27,315 bases of DNA, from assembly GCA_019058515.1 (NCBI GenBank), contig JAHPYY010000136.1, forward strand, positions 1 to 27,315. Reading direction: 5' to 3'. This document shows, one piece after another, positions 6,893 through 15,670 of the stretch (positions are counted from its first letter, which is position 1; each line of letters opens with the position of its first letter). Under the pieces are notes generated by a model, which was given only the letters and a program-made list of their open reading frames with translations, had not been told where the DNA came from and made no database searches. The translations under genes and the position numbers were made by a program. The DNA is from Promethearchaeota archaeon. Its GTDB lineage: Archaea; Asgardarchaeota; Lokiarchaeia; Sigynarchaeales; SOKP01.

Positions 6893-8218
6893 CTAAGGAG
6901 TTAATCGTTCGGGAGTACGAGGATACATCACAGCTTCCCTAATATCACTTAGACCACAGATGTATGTTAACCAGCGGTCTATTCCTAACCCAAAACCTGC
7001 ATGTGGAGGCATACCGTAATCAAAAACATTTAGATGAGATTCGAACGCTTTTGGATTTAAACCTTTATCTTCTAAAGCTTGTACTAACATCTGTTTGTTA
7101 TGAACCCTGGTTCCCCCAGAGGTTAATTCTAACCAGCCCATTTGAAGATCAAAAGACTCACTATATTTAGAATCTTTTGAGGGCATAATATAGAAAGGTT
7201 TAATATCCATTGGCCAATGTGTGATGTAGTAATAGCCAGTAAGCTCCTTTCCTAATTTTCTATACGCTTCTGTGCTTATATCCTCCCCAAATTCGATGTC
7301 AATATTGAATTTAGCGCGAACAAGATCTAAAATCTCCTCATACCTATATCGAGGAAAGGGTAAAGAAGGGATTTGAGTAGTGTCTTCGACATTTAACAAC
7401 TTTAGAGCGCTCATTTTGTTTTTCCGAATATTACTTATAACTCTATGAACGAGCCTTTCGAGTACATCTAAAATGTCGTACATGTTAGCAAAAGCCATTT
7501 CGATATCAAGTGTGAATATTTCGCATAAATGTCTTTTTGTGTGGCTTTTCTCTGCTCTAAAACATGGACTTATTTCGAAGACCCTTTCGTAAACTCCACT
7601 TAGTTGTTCTTTGTACAATTGAGCTGATTGAGTGAGAAACGCTTCTCTATCGAAGTACATTATTGGAAATAATTCTGTTCCTCCTTCAGTTGCCGTACCT
7701 ATTATTTTTGGAGTAGTAACTTCGGTAAAGTCCTCTTCTAAGAGGAATTCTCTACTCGATTTTAATAATTCTCCCCTTATGGCAAAGATGGCTTGGTTTC
7801 TTACTGATCTTAAATCTAGCGCCCTATTATTCAGTCGAAGATCTAATTCAGAGATTGTTTCCCCCGTCATGTCTATTGGCAATTTATCAGGGGTTTTATT
7901 TAACACATAGATCCTGCTGGGTATAATTTCTACCCCACCGGGGGCTTTATTGAACTTCTTAACTTTTCCCCGAATCATAATGCAATATTGGTATCCTAAC
8001 TTCGTGTTTTCGAAGATTTGATCGTCAACAACTCCTTTTTTGAACGTAATTTGTCTTTCGCCATATTTGTCTTGAAGGATGATAAATTTTACCCCGCCAA
8101 GATCTCTAATATTTCGAACCCATCCTCCTAAAATGACTTCTTCTTTGTTATCTGCAAGATCCTGATTAATATCTTTAGTATAATGAGTTTTTCTTATATC
8201 TCCTAATTCATCCAGCAT
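6893..8218 (-). CDS. aspS: aspartyl-tRNA synthetase, archaeal type
   Basis: Charges tRNA-Asp, and in some archaea also tRNA-Asn. The N-terminal OB-fold anticodon domain (VILGGWVRNIRDLGGVKFII) is followed by the class II core: motif 1 around FTEVTTPKI, the ATEGGTELF and QSAQLYKEQL substrate motifs, motif 2 FRAEKSHTKRHLCEI and motif 3 GFGLGIDRW, ending at the family's usual RLTP. The 441 aa length is typical. It lacks the bacterial insertion domain. In discriminating archaeal enzymes the residue two after GW is Trp; here GWVR has Arg, so the specificity is uncertain. The stop TAG directly after RLTP shows TAG works as a normal stop in this genome. A TATA-like ACTTTAAATACT lies about 45-55 bases upstream of the ATG, implying a short leader. 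Confidence 0.95.
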   Translation of the reverse strand: MLDELGDIRKTHYTKDINQDLADNKEEVILGGWVRNIRDLGGVKFIILQDKYGERQITFKKGVVDDQIFENTKLGYQYCIMIRGKVKKFNKAPGGVEIIPSRIYVLNKTPDKLPIDMTGETISELDLRLNNRALDLRSVRNQAIFAIRGELLKSSREFLLEEDFTEVTTPKIIGTATEGGTELFPIMYFDREAFLTQSAQLYKEQLSGVYERVFEISPCFRAEKSHTKRHLCEIFTLDIEMAFANMYDILDVLERLVHRVISNIRKNKMSALKLLNVEDTTQIPSLPFPRYRYEEILDLVRAKFNIDIEFGEDISTEAYRKLGKELTGYYYITHWPMDIKPFYIMPSKDSKYSESFDLQMGWLELTSGGTRVHNKQMLVQALEDKGLNPKAFESHLNVFDYGMPPHAGFGLGIDRWLTYICGLSDIREAVMYPRTPERLTP

Positions 8219-8310
8219 AATCGCGTTCTAATTTATCTAAATTAAAATTTAGTATTTAAAGTGTAAAAGATTGAAAAGAATAAAATCTTTTGGCTTACTA
8301 TTAACTAATA

Positions 8311-9810
8311 ATGGCAAAACTGAACTGGAAAAGACATGATGATACGGAATCAATTGAATATGATAATTTTCTAGACATCTTTATAAAAGAAACTGAGATT
8401 TACGATGAGTCCTCATTAAAATCAAACTTTTCCAGTAAGGACGACAATTGGTTTAACGCTTTATTTTGTGGCGATAACCTAAGAGTAATGCACTTTTTGT
8501 CAAAACGATTCAGTAATAAAATCAACCTTATCTATATCGATCCTCCATTCTTCAGTAAAAGCAATTATAACTTAAAGGTACAATTAGGGTCACGCAATCA
8601 GACTATTGACAAACTAGCATATGACGATAGATGGCACGGAGGCTTAGATTCATACATTGATTATATGCACAACCGATTAAGCCTAATGGAAAAGCTCCTA
8701 GCTAAAGATGGATCCATTTACTTACACATTGATTGGCACGTTTCGCATTACATCAAACTGGTAATGGACGAAATATTCGGAGAAAATAACTTTAGAAACG
8801 AGATTATTTGGGCTTATCCTGCTGCTTCTGCAAAAACCCGAAAATTCTTTATTCGCTCCTACGATTCAATTTTGTTCTACACAAAATCTGATGATTATAT
8901 ATTTAACGACGATCCTGCAATATACATGGAATATTCAGACCGGGTTAAAGACGCGCTTAAGCGCGACGAAAAGGGGCTTTTTTACTATAGAGGTGGAAGT
9001 CACGATCGGAAAAAATTATCGCGGAAAGTTTACATAAAAAATCCATCGGGAACTTTTCCAAGAGATGTCTGGAACGACATTCCCTACATTAGAGCAAACA
9101 CTCTCGAATATCAAGGGTTCTCAACCCAAAAACCAGAACGTTTATTTAAGCGGATATTATTAGCCTCTACAAATAAAAATGATATTGTAGCGGATTTCTT
9201 CTGTGGATCTGGCACCACTGTTGCTGCAGCTGAGAAATTGGGTAGGAGGTGGATTGGATGCGACATTTCATTCCAATCAATACATCTTTCGCGAAAAAGA
9301 TTATTAAATCTCCAAAATTCTCGAGATTTACATAATTGGAAAAAGAATTATGCCCTTGCTACAAAACCCTTTAAAATTTTCATTGACATCGCGTTTGACC
9401 CCTCTCAAAATCTTAAGAAATCGTTTATTAAACCAGAATTATTAACCAATTTCAGTTCAACATATTCAGAATTAAAGCCTACCACTCAAATAAAAGTTAC
9501 ACAGCAAGAAGATTCAGTTTCAGTTAAATTAGAATCATACAATTATCCTTACAAGCAGTTTTTAGTAGAAAAACTAAAAAATTATCTGATCAAGCTAAAT
9601 GATTGGATCGATTTTTGGAGCGTAGATTTTCAATACGACAACACTAGCTTCAAAAATATGTGGTCTTCATTTAAGAGTCCTCAAAAAAGAACGATTAGTT
9701 TAATTTCGAAGCCATATAGATATCAACAAGAAGGAAAATATACTATTGGAGTAAAAGTTGTGGATATCTTAGGATTAGAGACTCTGCATACAGAGGGAAT
9801 AGAAATTTAA
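8311..9810 (+). CDS. site-specific DNA N6-adenine methyltransferase, beta class, apparently orphan
   Basis: The 499-residue protein carries the amino-methyltransferase catalytic motif IV as IDPPF at residues 76-80, ahead of the SAM-binding motif I DFFCGSGTT at 295-303. This order defines the beta class (as in type III Mod proteins), and DPPF usually means N6-methyladenine. TQKPERL (about 272-278) and GRRWIGCDIS are further family landmarks. The C-terminal 130 residues form a separate domain with WIDFWSVDFQYDN and GVKVVDILGLET, a beta-rich tail seen in a subset of these enzymes. No restriction endonuclease, helicase or specificity gene is adjacent: AspRS is on one side and TruD, converging with a 4-base gap, on the other. 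It may be a solitary methylase or an immigrant. AATAAAATC about 27 bases before the ATG suggests a leaderless transcript. Confidence 0.9.
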   Translation: MAKLNWKRHDDTESIEYDNFLDIFIKETEIYDESSLKSNFSSKDDNWFNALFCGDNLRVMHFLSKRFSNKINLIYIDPPFFSKSNYNLKVQLGSRNQTIDKLAYDDRWHGGLDSYIDYMHNRLSLMEKLLAKDGSIYLHIDWHVSHYIKLVMDEIFGENNFRNEIIWAYPAASAKTRKFFIRSYDSILFYTKSDDYIFNDDPAIYMEYSDRVKDALKRDEKGLFYYRGGSHDRKKLSRKVYIKNPSGTFPRDVWNDIPYIRANTLEYQGFSTQKPERLFKRILLASTNKNDIVADFFCGSGTTVAAAEKLGRRWIGCDISFQSIHLSRKRLLNLQNSRDLHNWKKNYALATKPFKIFIDIAFDPSQNLKKSFIKPELLTNFSSTYSELKPTTQIKVTQQEDSVSVKLESYNYPYKQFLVEKLKNYLIKLNDWIDFWSVDFQYDNTSFKNMWSSFKSPQKRTISLISKPYRYQQEGKYTIGVKVVDILGLETLHTEGIEI

Positions 9811-9814
9811 CCCT

Positions 9815-11200
9815 CTACTTAATGAATTCTCTAATTAGCATCGTTGCATACGAACCTTTGGGAAGTGAGAATTCAAGCTTAATTTTCTTCCTCCCTTCAA
9901 AAATTTCATCGTCCTTTATCCAGATTAGGCTCAACCCGGTTGGTTTAACATAGATTGGGCGAATTGAACCAACAAAATTAAATTTTCTCAACATTTTACT
10001 CTCAAATAGAGAAAAGTTTAAACCTTCTATATCAAATAAAATTTTAAGAAACCGATGCATAAAGGGATATTCTTTTAGATCTGTTTCATATCCTACAATA
10101 GGAGCTAAAATTGAAGCGCGATCAAATTCTATGGCTTCTACTAGTTTTTTGTTGTAAATTGAACCATATTTGTACTTTATTTGGGTTAAACTTCCACGTT
10201 TGTCGTCTAAGATCCCGATTACATCGCCTCGATAAGGTTTGAATAAAGAATAGCCTTGAGTTGCTCTAAGAGAGAGGATTTTGTTAAAAACATAGGATTG
10301 GAAAGCACTAATTAAAAGTGTTTTAAGATCGGGAGATAATATTTTAAACGCACCTTCAAAATCGCCTTTATTTTGAATAAGATGATGAATTAGCTTTCTC
10401 TCATAATATAAGGGCGTAGGAAAGTCATTGTAAGCTTTAACATAGTCACCTGTTTCAGCTAACCGCTTACGGGCTTTTTGAGAAACCATAGATTCAGTTG
10501 GATAAAGTTTTAACACGAATTCTTCAAAAGCTCGCTCGTAATTTTCTTCTAGTATGTACTTTCCAATCAAGTGAGAATTTGGTCTAAAACTTCCGAACCG
10601 CTGAAGACCATAATAGTTAGGAAACCCATACTTGTGGATTTTATGGATAATTTCATCGATGATTTCATCAAGAGAAGGAGCATCTTTTATGCTTCTGATG
10701 ACAATGGCAAAACTATTCCCCCAATGCCTCCCTAACTTTACGGGTCGCGAGATTGGCTGAATGTTCCTAAAATAAAGATCCCTTATTTCTAAAGAATTAA
10801 GTTGATCTACATAATTCCCATGAATGGAAACTTTTTGTACGCTTATCGCACACTTATCCTTTAAGCCAGAGTATTGAATTTGAGAGGAGTGAATATTTAG
10901 CTTTTTAGCTATCTTCCTTAAGGCTTCGAACGTATCCATATTGATTTTTATCAAATTAAACGAAGTAAATTCGTCTCTACTTTCTCTAGAAAAGGATACA
11001 CTTGGATGGTCTTCTTTTATATTCAGAATTTTTCCATCTTTTTGGATTTCTCGAACAATAAAGTCTCGATAGGTGTATTTATATATACCACCTATTTTAA
11101 TTTCGTTGTCTGTGCAATACGCGCTTATTCCGACCTGGTTTTCTATATCTCTTTCGCATTTCTCTTCTAAACTTTCCAAAGAAAAATCATCATCGTTCAA
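9815..11200 (-). CDS. truD: tRNA pseudouridine(13) synthase TruD
   Basis: Converts uridine 13 of tRNA to pseudouridine, or the matching site in other RNAs. The catalytic motif YSGLKDKCAISVQ at residues 110-122 contains the nucleophilic Asp115. NYYGLQRFGSFRPNSHLIG is the second TruD hallmark, and the insertion domain between them and the C-terminal PTGLSLIW region fit the archaeal/eukaryotic Pus7 length of about 420-460 aa. It lies between Pth2 (11 bases upstream on the same strand) and the converging DNA methyltransferase. Together with Pth2 and the KH-like gene it makes a translation-centred minus-strand cluster. The stop is TAG, after FIK. Confidence 0.94.
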   Translation of the reverse strand: MNDDDFSLESLEEKCERDIENQVGISAYCTDNEIKIGGIYKYTYRDFIVREIQKDGKILNIKEDHPSVSFSRESRDEFTSFNLIKINMDTFEALRKIAKKLNIHSSQIQYSGLKDKCAISVQKVSIHGNYVDQLNSLEIRDLYFRNIQPISRPVKLGRHWGNSFAIVIRSIKDAPSLDEIIDEIIHKIHKYGFPNYYGLQRFGSFRPNSHLIGKYILEENYERAFEEFVLKLYPTESMVSQKARKRLAETGDYVKAYNDFPTPLYYERKLIHHLIQNKGDFEGAFKILSPDLKTLLISAFQSYVFNKILSLRATQGYSLFKPYRGDVIGILDDKRGSLTQIKYKYGSIYNKKLVEAIEFDRASILAPIVGYETDLKEYPFMHRFLKILFDIEGLNFSLFESKMLRKFNFVGSIRPIYVKPTGLSLIWIKDDEIFEGRKKIKLEFSLPKGSYATMLIREFIK

Positions 11201-11211
11201 TCTTACTTAAC

Positions 11212-11568
11212 CTATAGTAGTTTCAAATTGCCCGTAACCTCATCAATAAGAGAAGATTTGTCTGGGCCGACACCAACCGCAGTAATAGTTCCAGGTTCTA
11301 ATTGAGTCAATCCCGCATCTTTGACAACAAAATGAATCAATTTAGCTTTTTCCAGAAGTTTTGCAATAGTTCTTAACTCATCAAGATTTGTGATCTTTAC
11401 TACCACCTTTTTTTGACCTAAGTTCTTCCATAATTTCCAAATTGCCTTGTTCTTCACACGTACTAGGTCAGCTGAAGATACTGATGCGTGACACGCTTGA
11501 GCACACTTCTTCCCAGTTCCCATTTTTAAATCGGTTCGAATTAAGATAACCTGTTTATATTCTTCCAT
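11212..11568 (-). CDS. pth2: peptidyl-tRNA hydrolase 2
   Basis: Releases peptide from peptidyl-tRNA that has fallen off ribosomes. At 118 aa it has the complete Pth2 domain: [20 protein letters not shown] contains the conserved Lys, Gln and His residues, [12 protein letters not shown] the central strand, and [21 protein letters not shown] the catalytic Asp segment. The ending VTGNLKLL is the usual family end, immediately followed by TAG. It precedes truD by 11 bases on the same strand. The identification is firm; nothing odd is seen apart from the TAG stop, which supports TAG being an ordinary terminator. Confidence 0.95.
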   Translation of the reverse strand: MEEYKQVILIRTDLKMGTGKKCAQACHASVSSADLVRVKNKAIWKLWKNLGQKKVVVKITNLDELRTIAKLLEKAKLIHFVVKDAGLTQLEPGTITAVGVGPDKSSLIDEVTGNLKLL

Positions 11569-11623
11569 TTGGATTTCCCGTTAAAAATAAGTAGATATAC
11601 TACTTATTTCTGAGTTATAATTT

Positions 11624-12136
11624 CTATTGAAATTCTACTCTCGTTATGTTCCCCGTTAATTCAACTATTAAATCCTCTAATTCTTCCTTAGTAAATAAGA
11701 TTTTGTCCTTTTCAGATTTGCGGATTACGGCTTTGAATTGGATATCTCCCGTTGCGAGAAAGATTTCGTTAATTGAGATCACTTTAACAGGCGTAATTAA
11801 AGCCTCCACCACGGGCCTTGGTTTTTTGGTTTTCTCCACGAGAATTATTTTTTCTATTTCGTACGTTTCTTTAATCCAGTTAATTAGTTCAGGAGTAATC
11901 CTTATTTTATCGCCCCTTCCTACGACAATGATCACTACATCTTCAAAATCTATGGCTTTGAAAAAGGATACATCCTTTAAGTAGCCGAATTTCTCTTCCT
12001 GTTCTTCCAACTCGATGAAATCTCTTGCTAAATCCAGTTCAAAATCTGTGATTTCACCATTGTCTAACTTTTCTTGGCAACTAGTACACAATAAACCGGA
12101 ATTAACACACGTTACGCAAGCTGGAAGATCTTTCAT
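11624..12136 (-). CDS. zinc-ribbon plus degenerate KH-domain predicted RNA-binding protein
   Basis: Begins with a C4 zinc site, CVTCVNSGLLCTSCQEKLDNG, followed by an acidic helix (residues 30-50) and an alpha/beta domain. This layout matches an archaeal family in which a short zinc ribbon precedes a KH domain, often auto-annotated as a NusA-like elongation factor or RNA-binding protein. The KH GxxG loop, expected after VVGRGD, is not recognisable: the sequence runs GDKIRITPELINW. RNA binding through the classical loop is therefore doubtful in this copy. At 170 aa the size fits. It lies upstream of pth2 with a 55-base gap and downstream of L38e by 38 bases, all on the minus strand. The function is inferred from the family only. 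Confidence 0.65.
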   Translation of the reverse strand: MKDLPACVTCVNSGLLCTSCQEKLDNGEITDFELDLARDFIELEEQEEKFGYLKDVSFFKAIDFEDVVIIVVGRGDKIRITPELINWIKETYEIEKIILVEKTKKPRPVVEALITPVKVISINEIFLATGDIQFKAVIRKSEKDKILFTKEELEDLIVELTGNITRVEFQ

Positions 12137-12174
12137 TATCTTTTAAACCAATAATGTGAAATTATATAGCGCGC

Positions 12175-12369
12175 TTACAATTCAATTATATCGCAGGCTA
12201 TGCTCCTCAATATTCGCTCGGCATCTTGAGGAGTTGCTTTTAACGTATACAGGATTTTTTTCGTTCTAAGCTTTAGTTTAACTTCGTTCTTTAATCGTTT
12301 AACCCTGCAATGAATGGATCGCTCAGATAATTCGATAAACTTGGCTTCATCAAAAATTTCTCGTGGCAT
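12175..12369 (-). CDS. rpl38e: large-subunit ribosomal protein L38e
   Basis: A 64-residue basic protein starting MPREIFDEAKFIEL. The pattern of an N-terminal helix, basic residues VKRLKNEVKLKLRT, then KKILYTLKATPQDAERI matches eukaryotic and archaeal L38e (MPRKI…, KFKVR…LYTL…). L38e is eukaryotic and patchily distributed in archaea, mainly in TACK and Asgard lineages, so it is useful evidence about the organism. The length is a few residues shorter than the eukaryotic 70. It is divergent from the L40e gene 195 bases away, and its transcript may continue into the KH-like gene, pth2 and truD. Confidence 0.8.
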   Translation of the reverse strand: MPREIFDEAKFIELSERSIHCRVKRLKNEVKLKLRTKKILYTLKATPQDAERILRSIACDIIEL

Positions 12370-12564
12370 TTTTAAAAACCTATTAATTTAAGCTTTCTTC
12401 TAGTAGTATTGATTTATTCTATTAATTATTAAATTTGAACTTTACTAAAGCACCTTAACAAATTGATATCCAAAAATTTAATTTAAATGGGAAATTTGCA
12501 AAAATATTCTAAAACTATTGTTAGGTTTAACAAATAATATCGAATAATTCTTGGTGTTCCTTAA

Positions 12565-12726
12565 ATGCCTATCGATGAGCCTTTTAAACGAAAAATTGCA
12601 CGGTACCACCTTCTTGAGAAATCTGTTTGCCGTCGATGTGGAGCGTTAAATCCAATCAAAGCCAAAAAATGTAGAAGGTGTCACGGCAAAGACATAAGAC
12701 CAAAGAAGAGAGAACTGACCAAATAA
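12565..12726 (+). CDS. rpl40e: large-subunit ribosomal protein L40e
   Basis: A 53-residue protein reading MPIDEPFKRKIARYHLLEKS and then CRRCGALNPIKAKKCRRCHG. The two CxxC pairs (residues 22-25 and 36-39) separated by the NPIKAKK segment are the L40e zinc ribbon, which in archaea is a free ribosomal protein and in eukaryotes is made as a ubiquitin fusion. No ubiquitin domain precedes it here. The start is the first ATG after a run of AT-rich DNA, with AAATAATAT about 27 bases before it as a TATA candidate. The stop TAA is 51 bases from the end of the converging symporter gene. Confidence 0.93.
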   Translation: MPIDEPFKRKIARYHLLEKSVCRRCGALNPIKAKKCRRCHGKDIRPKKRELTK

Positions 12727-12776
12727 ACCTTCTCTCTTTCTAAATCAAGTAATTAAAAAAAAAGAATTTAGCAGTA

Positions 12777-14243
12777 TTAGAGACCCATTTCTTTTAGCTT
12801 TTTCTTGTTTTCCGCAAGGAGCTCTGGAGTTATATCATAATATTTCCAGAAAATAAAAATAGTAATCAGAACTAAAATTGCAGGGATTAACGCAGCGTGA
12901 ACTCTTATCCCCCAGAGCGCTAACTCAGGAGTAGGGCTGGTTTCGAGTAGATCCTCGTAACTGGTAACTCCTGCGGGAAATCCTGTTAGAAGATGAACGA
13001 TAACGAATATTAACGCTTGGAATGTTCCAGAGAGTCTTATGAAAAACGCATTGATACCGTAATAAAACGCAGCTTCTCGCTTTCCCGTCCTAACGGCTAA
13101 GTCGTCTTGTACATCTCCCATCGTTGGGGGATCTGCAAACCATTGACCTCCTAACCCAACGCCAAACAAAATCAACGCTACCAAGTAGAAATATATATTT
13201 CCGGGCGTAAGGAATATTGGAATAAAAGTTACGAACATCGCAACTCCCGCATAGAGGCTTAATTTCTTGTTGTTATTCAGTTTTTGCGAGAAATAGCCCC
13301 ATAAGGGCACGGATATAATCGCTCCTATCAACATAGCTCCCATTAATATGGATAACCAGAAGGTTTCACCTTGTAATACGTAAGTTATCATGTATTGCGC
13401 TGAAGCAGAAAGAAGCGCAACTGCAGCTTGATATCCGAAGAAAAAGAGCACCTTTAACATTAACCTTTTATCTGTAACAGCTCGCTTAACTCCTTTAAAA
13501 AACGGTTCTTTCTCAACAAGCTCTTTTTTCTCTCCAAATTGTATATACCTCTCCCGCAATTTTTTCCCCTCGTAATTTCCAGGAAGCATGATAAAGAAAA
13601 GAATCATTCCTATGCCCACGCTAATCCACATCGCTGTTCTGTAAGTAGAAGAAACACCAGTAGTAATAAATAATGGAGGGACAACCGATCCTACTACAAT
13701 TCCTGCCATCCCTATCAATGTACCTATTGTTGTACATACACGTCTTTCACGAAGACCTACAAACTTATCGGGATACAACGCTGTGGCATTCACATTCCAT
13801 AGCGTAAATAGCGTGTCGTACAAGCAAAGGGTTATTACATACCAGATGAAAATCGCGATTTGATTTTGAGCTACCGCTGAAGGCGTTACGTACCACTCTT
13901 CGGGTACTAAGAAGATCATCAAGAAAGAAAACAGCCACGGAATTGCTCCAATAACTATCCACGGGAACCTTTTATAGCCTTTTTTGCTCCAAGGCATTTT
14001 GATGTTCTCTACCATGTATCCTACTAACGGATCGTTAATCGCGTTCCATATAGAGTAGATTATGAACGCTGTGCCTGCTAAAATTACAGGCAATCCAATT
14101 TCTGCCTCGTAAAAGAAAAACACGAAAAATCCAAACGGTCCCGTTATCCACTGAGAAAAGAATTGATTAAACTGATAGCTTGCCATAATTGGTTTCGAAT
14201 TTTCGAAAACTTCATCCATGCTATCATCAGCCTTTTCGTTCAT
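12777..14243 (-). CDS. GPH-family sugar:cation symporter (MFS_2 type)
   Basis: A 488-residue polytopic membrane protein with about 12 helices. WNAINDPLVGYMVEN near residue 70 is the signature of the glycoside-pentoside-hexuronide:cation symporter (MelB-like) family, with the conserved Asp in NDP, and KKGYKRFPWIVIGAIPW is the following loop with its R-x-P-W motif. The second half has GGQWFADPPTMGDVQDD, the family's internal loop between helices 10 and 11. Members import sugars, uronides or related osmolytes with H+ or Na+; substrate is not deducible. The ATG at 14243 is preceded by CGGGTAAAATCAA, a weak ribosome site. No sugar-metabolism gene sits beside it, so it is probably a single-gene unit. 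Confidence 0.88.
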   Translation of the reverse strand: MNEKADDSMDEVFENSKPIMASYQFNQFFSQWITGPFGFFVFFFYEAEIGLPVILAGTAFIIYSIWNAINDPLVGYMVENIKMPWSKKGYKRFPWIVIGAIPWLFSFLMIFLVPEEWYVTPSAVAQNQIAIFIWYVITLCLYDTLFTLWNVNATALYPDKFVGLRERRVCTTIGTLIGMAGIVVGSVVPPLFITTGVSSTYRTAMWISVGIGMILFFIMLPGNYEGKKLRERYIQFGEKKELVEKEPFFKGVKRAVTDKRLMLKVLFFFGYQAAVALLSASAQYMITYVLQGETFWLSILMGAMLIGAIISVPLWGYFSQKLNNNKKLSLYAGVAMFVTFIPIFLTPGNIYFYLVALILFGVGLGGQWFADPPTMGDVQDDLAVRTGKREAAFYYGINAFFIRLSGTFQALIFVIVHLLTGFPAGVTSYEDLLETSPTPELALWGIRVHAALIPAILVLITIFIFWKYYDITPELLAENKKKLKEMGL

Positions 14244-14465
14244 TTGATTTTACCCGAAATTATTTTCCATATGTGTAATTGAGTATATTAATGTCACTTC
14301 GATGTCATTGTTTTTAAAGATTTTATATCACGGAATAGCTAATAGAATCTCTTTTACAAAATAATGTGCAAAAAATAATTACAAATCGAGATTAGGTTGT
14401 TGCCTAAATATTAAGAATAAAAATAAGAAGATTAGAATGCCTTAAACTGAAGCACTAGTAAGGCT

Positions 14466-14960
14466 TTATTTAATTCCCTTTCTCATCTTAAGTTTAGTTA
14501 GCGAAATTAGCATAATACCCGAGATACATATAATTATACCTATAATTGGATAACCAGGAATCGTTGTTTCTCCATTCAGACTATCATCGGATGAATCTCC
14601 AACTGTTATCATTCTTTTTATACTACCGGCAATGTTACAAATAGCAGTTACTTCGACCGTAGATCCGTCGTTAATACTAAGGTCATACTCGTAAGTAAAC
14701 GAGCTGGTGCTTGGCTGGTTTGCGTATGTTTTTGTTTCTACAACCGTTCCATCGACCTTAATTTCAACGGATTCTATATAATGCGTAGTAGGATCGGTAA
14801 CTGTGTGAGTGATCGTCACGCTAAGCTTAAGTTCGTCGGAATCGTATTCTAAAATCATATTTGCTGGACTATGTGCCGTGACGCTTACGCTTGGGAACAT
14901 TATTCCCAAAACTAGTAAAATAACTGCTATATATGCGCTTTTATTTTTTGCAAAGTTCAT
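14466..14960 (-). CDS. surface-anchored superoxide-reductase-fold (SORL-like) protein
   Basis: Residues 1-29 are a signal peptide (KNKSAYIAVILLVLGIMF, cleavage near SVTA-HS). The mature part resembles the iron domain of superoxide reductase/desulfoferrodoxin: an N-terminal AHSPANM like the HxP start, THTVTDPTTHYIESVEIKVDG like the HPM…EHYIxW segment with its two His, and AICNIAGS where SOR has CNLHG. So Cys and several His ligands are retained, but the His after the Cys is replaced by Ala. The C-terminus has Pro-Gly-Tyr, one membrane helix and a basic tail (KLKMRKGIK), like archaeal C-terminal sorting signals. It should sit outside the cell membrane. It may be a structural or metal-sensing relative rather than an active reductase. 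It is monocistronic. Confidence 0.6.
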   Translation of the reverse strand: MNFAKNKSAYIAVILLVLGIMFPSVSVTAHSPANMILEYDSDELKLSVTITHTVTDPTTHYIESVEIKVDGTVVETKTYANQPSTSSFTYEYDLSINDGSTVEVTAICNIAGSIKRMITVGDSSDDSLNGETTIPGYPIIGIIICISGIMLISLTKLKMRKGIK

Positions 14961-15140
14961 AAAGAAGAATCTCGTCGATATCTTATTTAAACCTTATAAT
15001 AATAAAATAAAGACGAAACGACTAACATGTTTAAAAAGAAAAGGGATTTGTTATTTTATCACGGTTAAATAATAAGAATTGTTATCCTTTCAGGTTAAGT
15101 TGAGTTTCTTTCTATTCTCTTCGGTATCTTCAAAAATTTG

Positions 15141-15461
15141 TCATAGCGCCACTCGATCGTTTTCAACCCTTACTGTCCATATGGCGTGATCTTGTTTTAG
15201 CGAATTTTTAGACCAAACTGCGTATCCAAGAATAATAACTAAATTGCCTTGTGACTCTACTCTAGTGAAATAGTTCTTGTAAGTGGGATAGTTCGCAAAG
15301 ATTTCTTTCCATCCATTTACCATGTCTCCAAATTTATCTCCAGCGCGATCGATAAAAATGTGATCTTCTGTCATAAGGGAGGTAAGACCTTCAATATCCT
15401 GATTATTAATATACTCGTTAAATTGCAGTGCTACTAGTTTCGGGTCTTTTATATTTTTCAC
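15141..15461 (-). CDS. SnoaL/NTF2-like protein, cut by an in-frame TGA near its end
   Basis: The 106 residues match the N-terminal and middle part of a SnoaL-like (NTF2-fold, nuclear transport factor 2-like) polyketide-cyclase/steroid-isomerase family: FNEYINNQDIEGLTSLM, the HIFIDRAGD strand, and AIWTVRVENDRVAL. In relatives the last part continues with Trp and a segment like WRVYEDTEENRKKL. Here the codon after VAL is TGA, and the same frame continues QIFEDTEENRKKLNLT to a second TGA at 15090-15092. The stop thus sits exactly where Trp is expected. It is either a recent nonsense change (TGG to TGA), a sequence error or readthrough. The full frame would be 15090-15461. Function and ligand are unknown. 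Confidence 0.65.
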   Translation of the reverse strand: MKNIKDPKLVALQFNEYINNQDIEGLTSLMTEDHIFIDRAGDKFGDMVNGWKEIFANYPTYKNYFTRVESQGNLVIILGYAVWSKNSLKQDHAIWTVRVENDRVAL

Positions 15462-15670
15462 GATAAAAACCTACTACAACATAAGCATGAATAATGCCTA
15501 GAAATTCGATCCTTCCCAACCTAAGAATATTAATACAAACTCTCGTTTAAAATTTTAAGTAAGAATTTTTTTAAAAGATTTTATACGATTTTTTGAAAAT
15601 TTAGCGTGTGCAAAGCCACGACGATAAGAAAAGGTCCTCGAAAAGTAAAATCCTCAGAGAAAAAGAAATA

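Noticed and set aside
12707..12737. AGAGAGAA/TTCTCTCT inverted repeat at the end of L40e as a terminator
   Set aside because: The stem starts within the coding sequence, the loop is long and the following T-tract is poor on the plus strand.
14809..15072. 87-codon plus-strand frame over the start of the SOR-like gene
   Set aside because: Antisense of a signal peptide and AT-rich leader; no ribosome site or family signal.
15141..15143. Selenocysteine at the TGA of the SnoaL-like gene
   Set aside because: The family position is Trp, not Cys, and no SECIS-like stem was found in the following 3' region.
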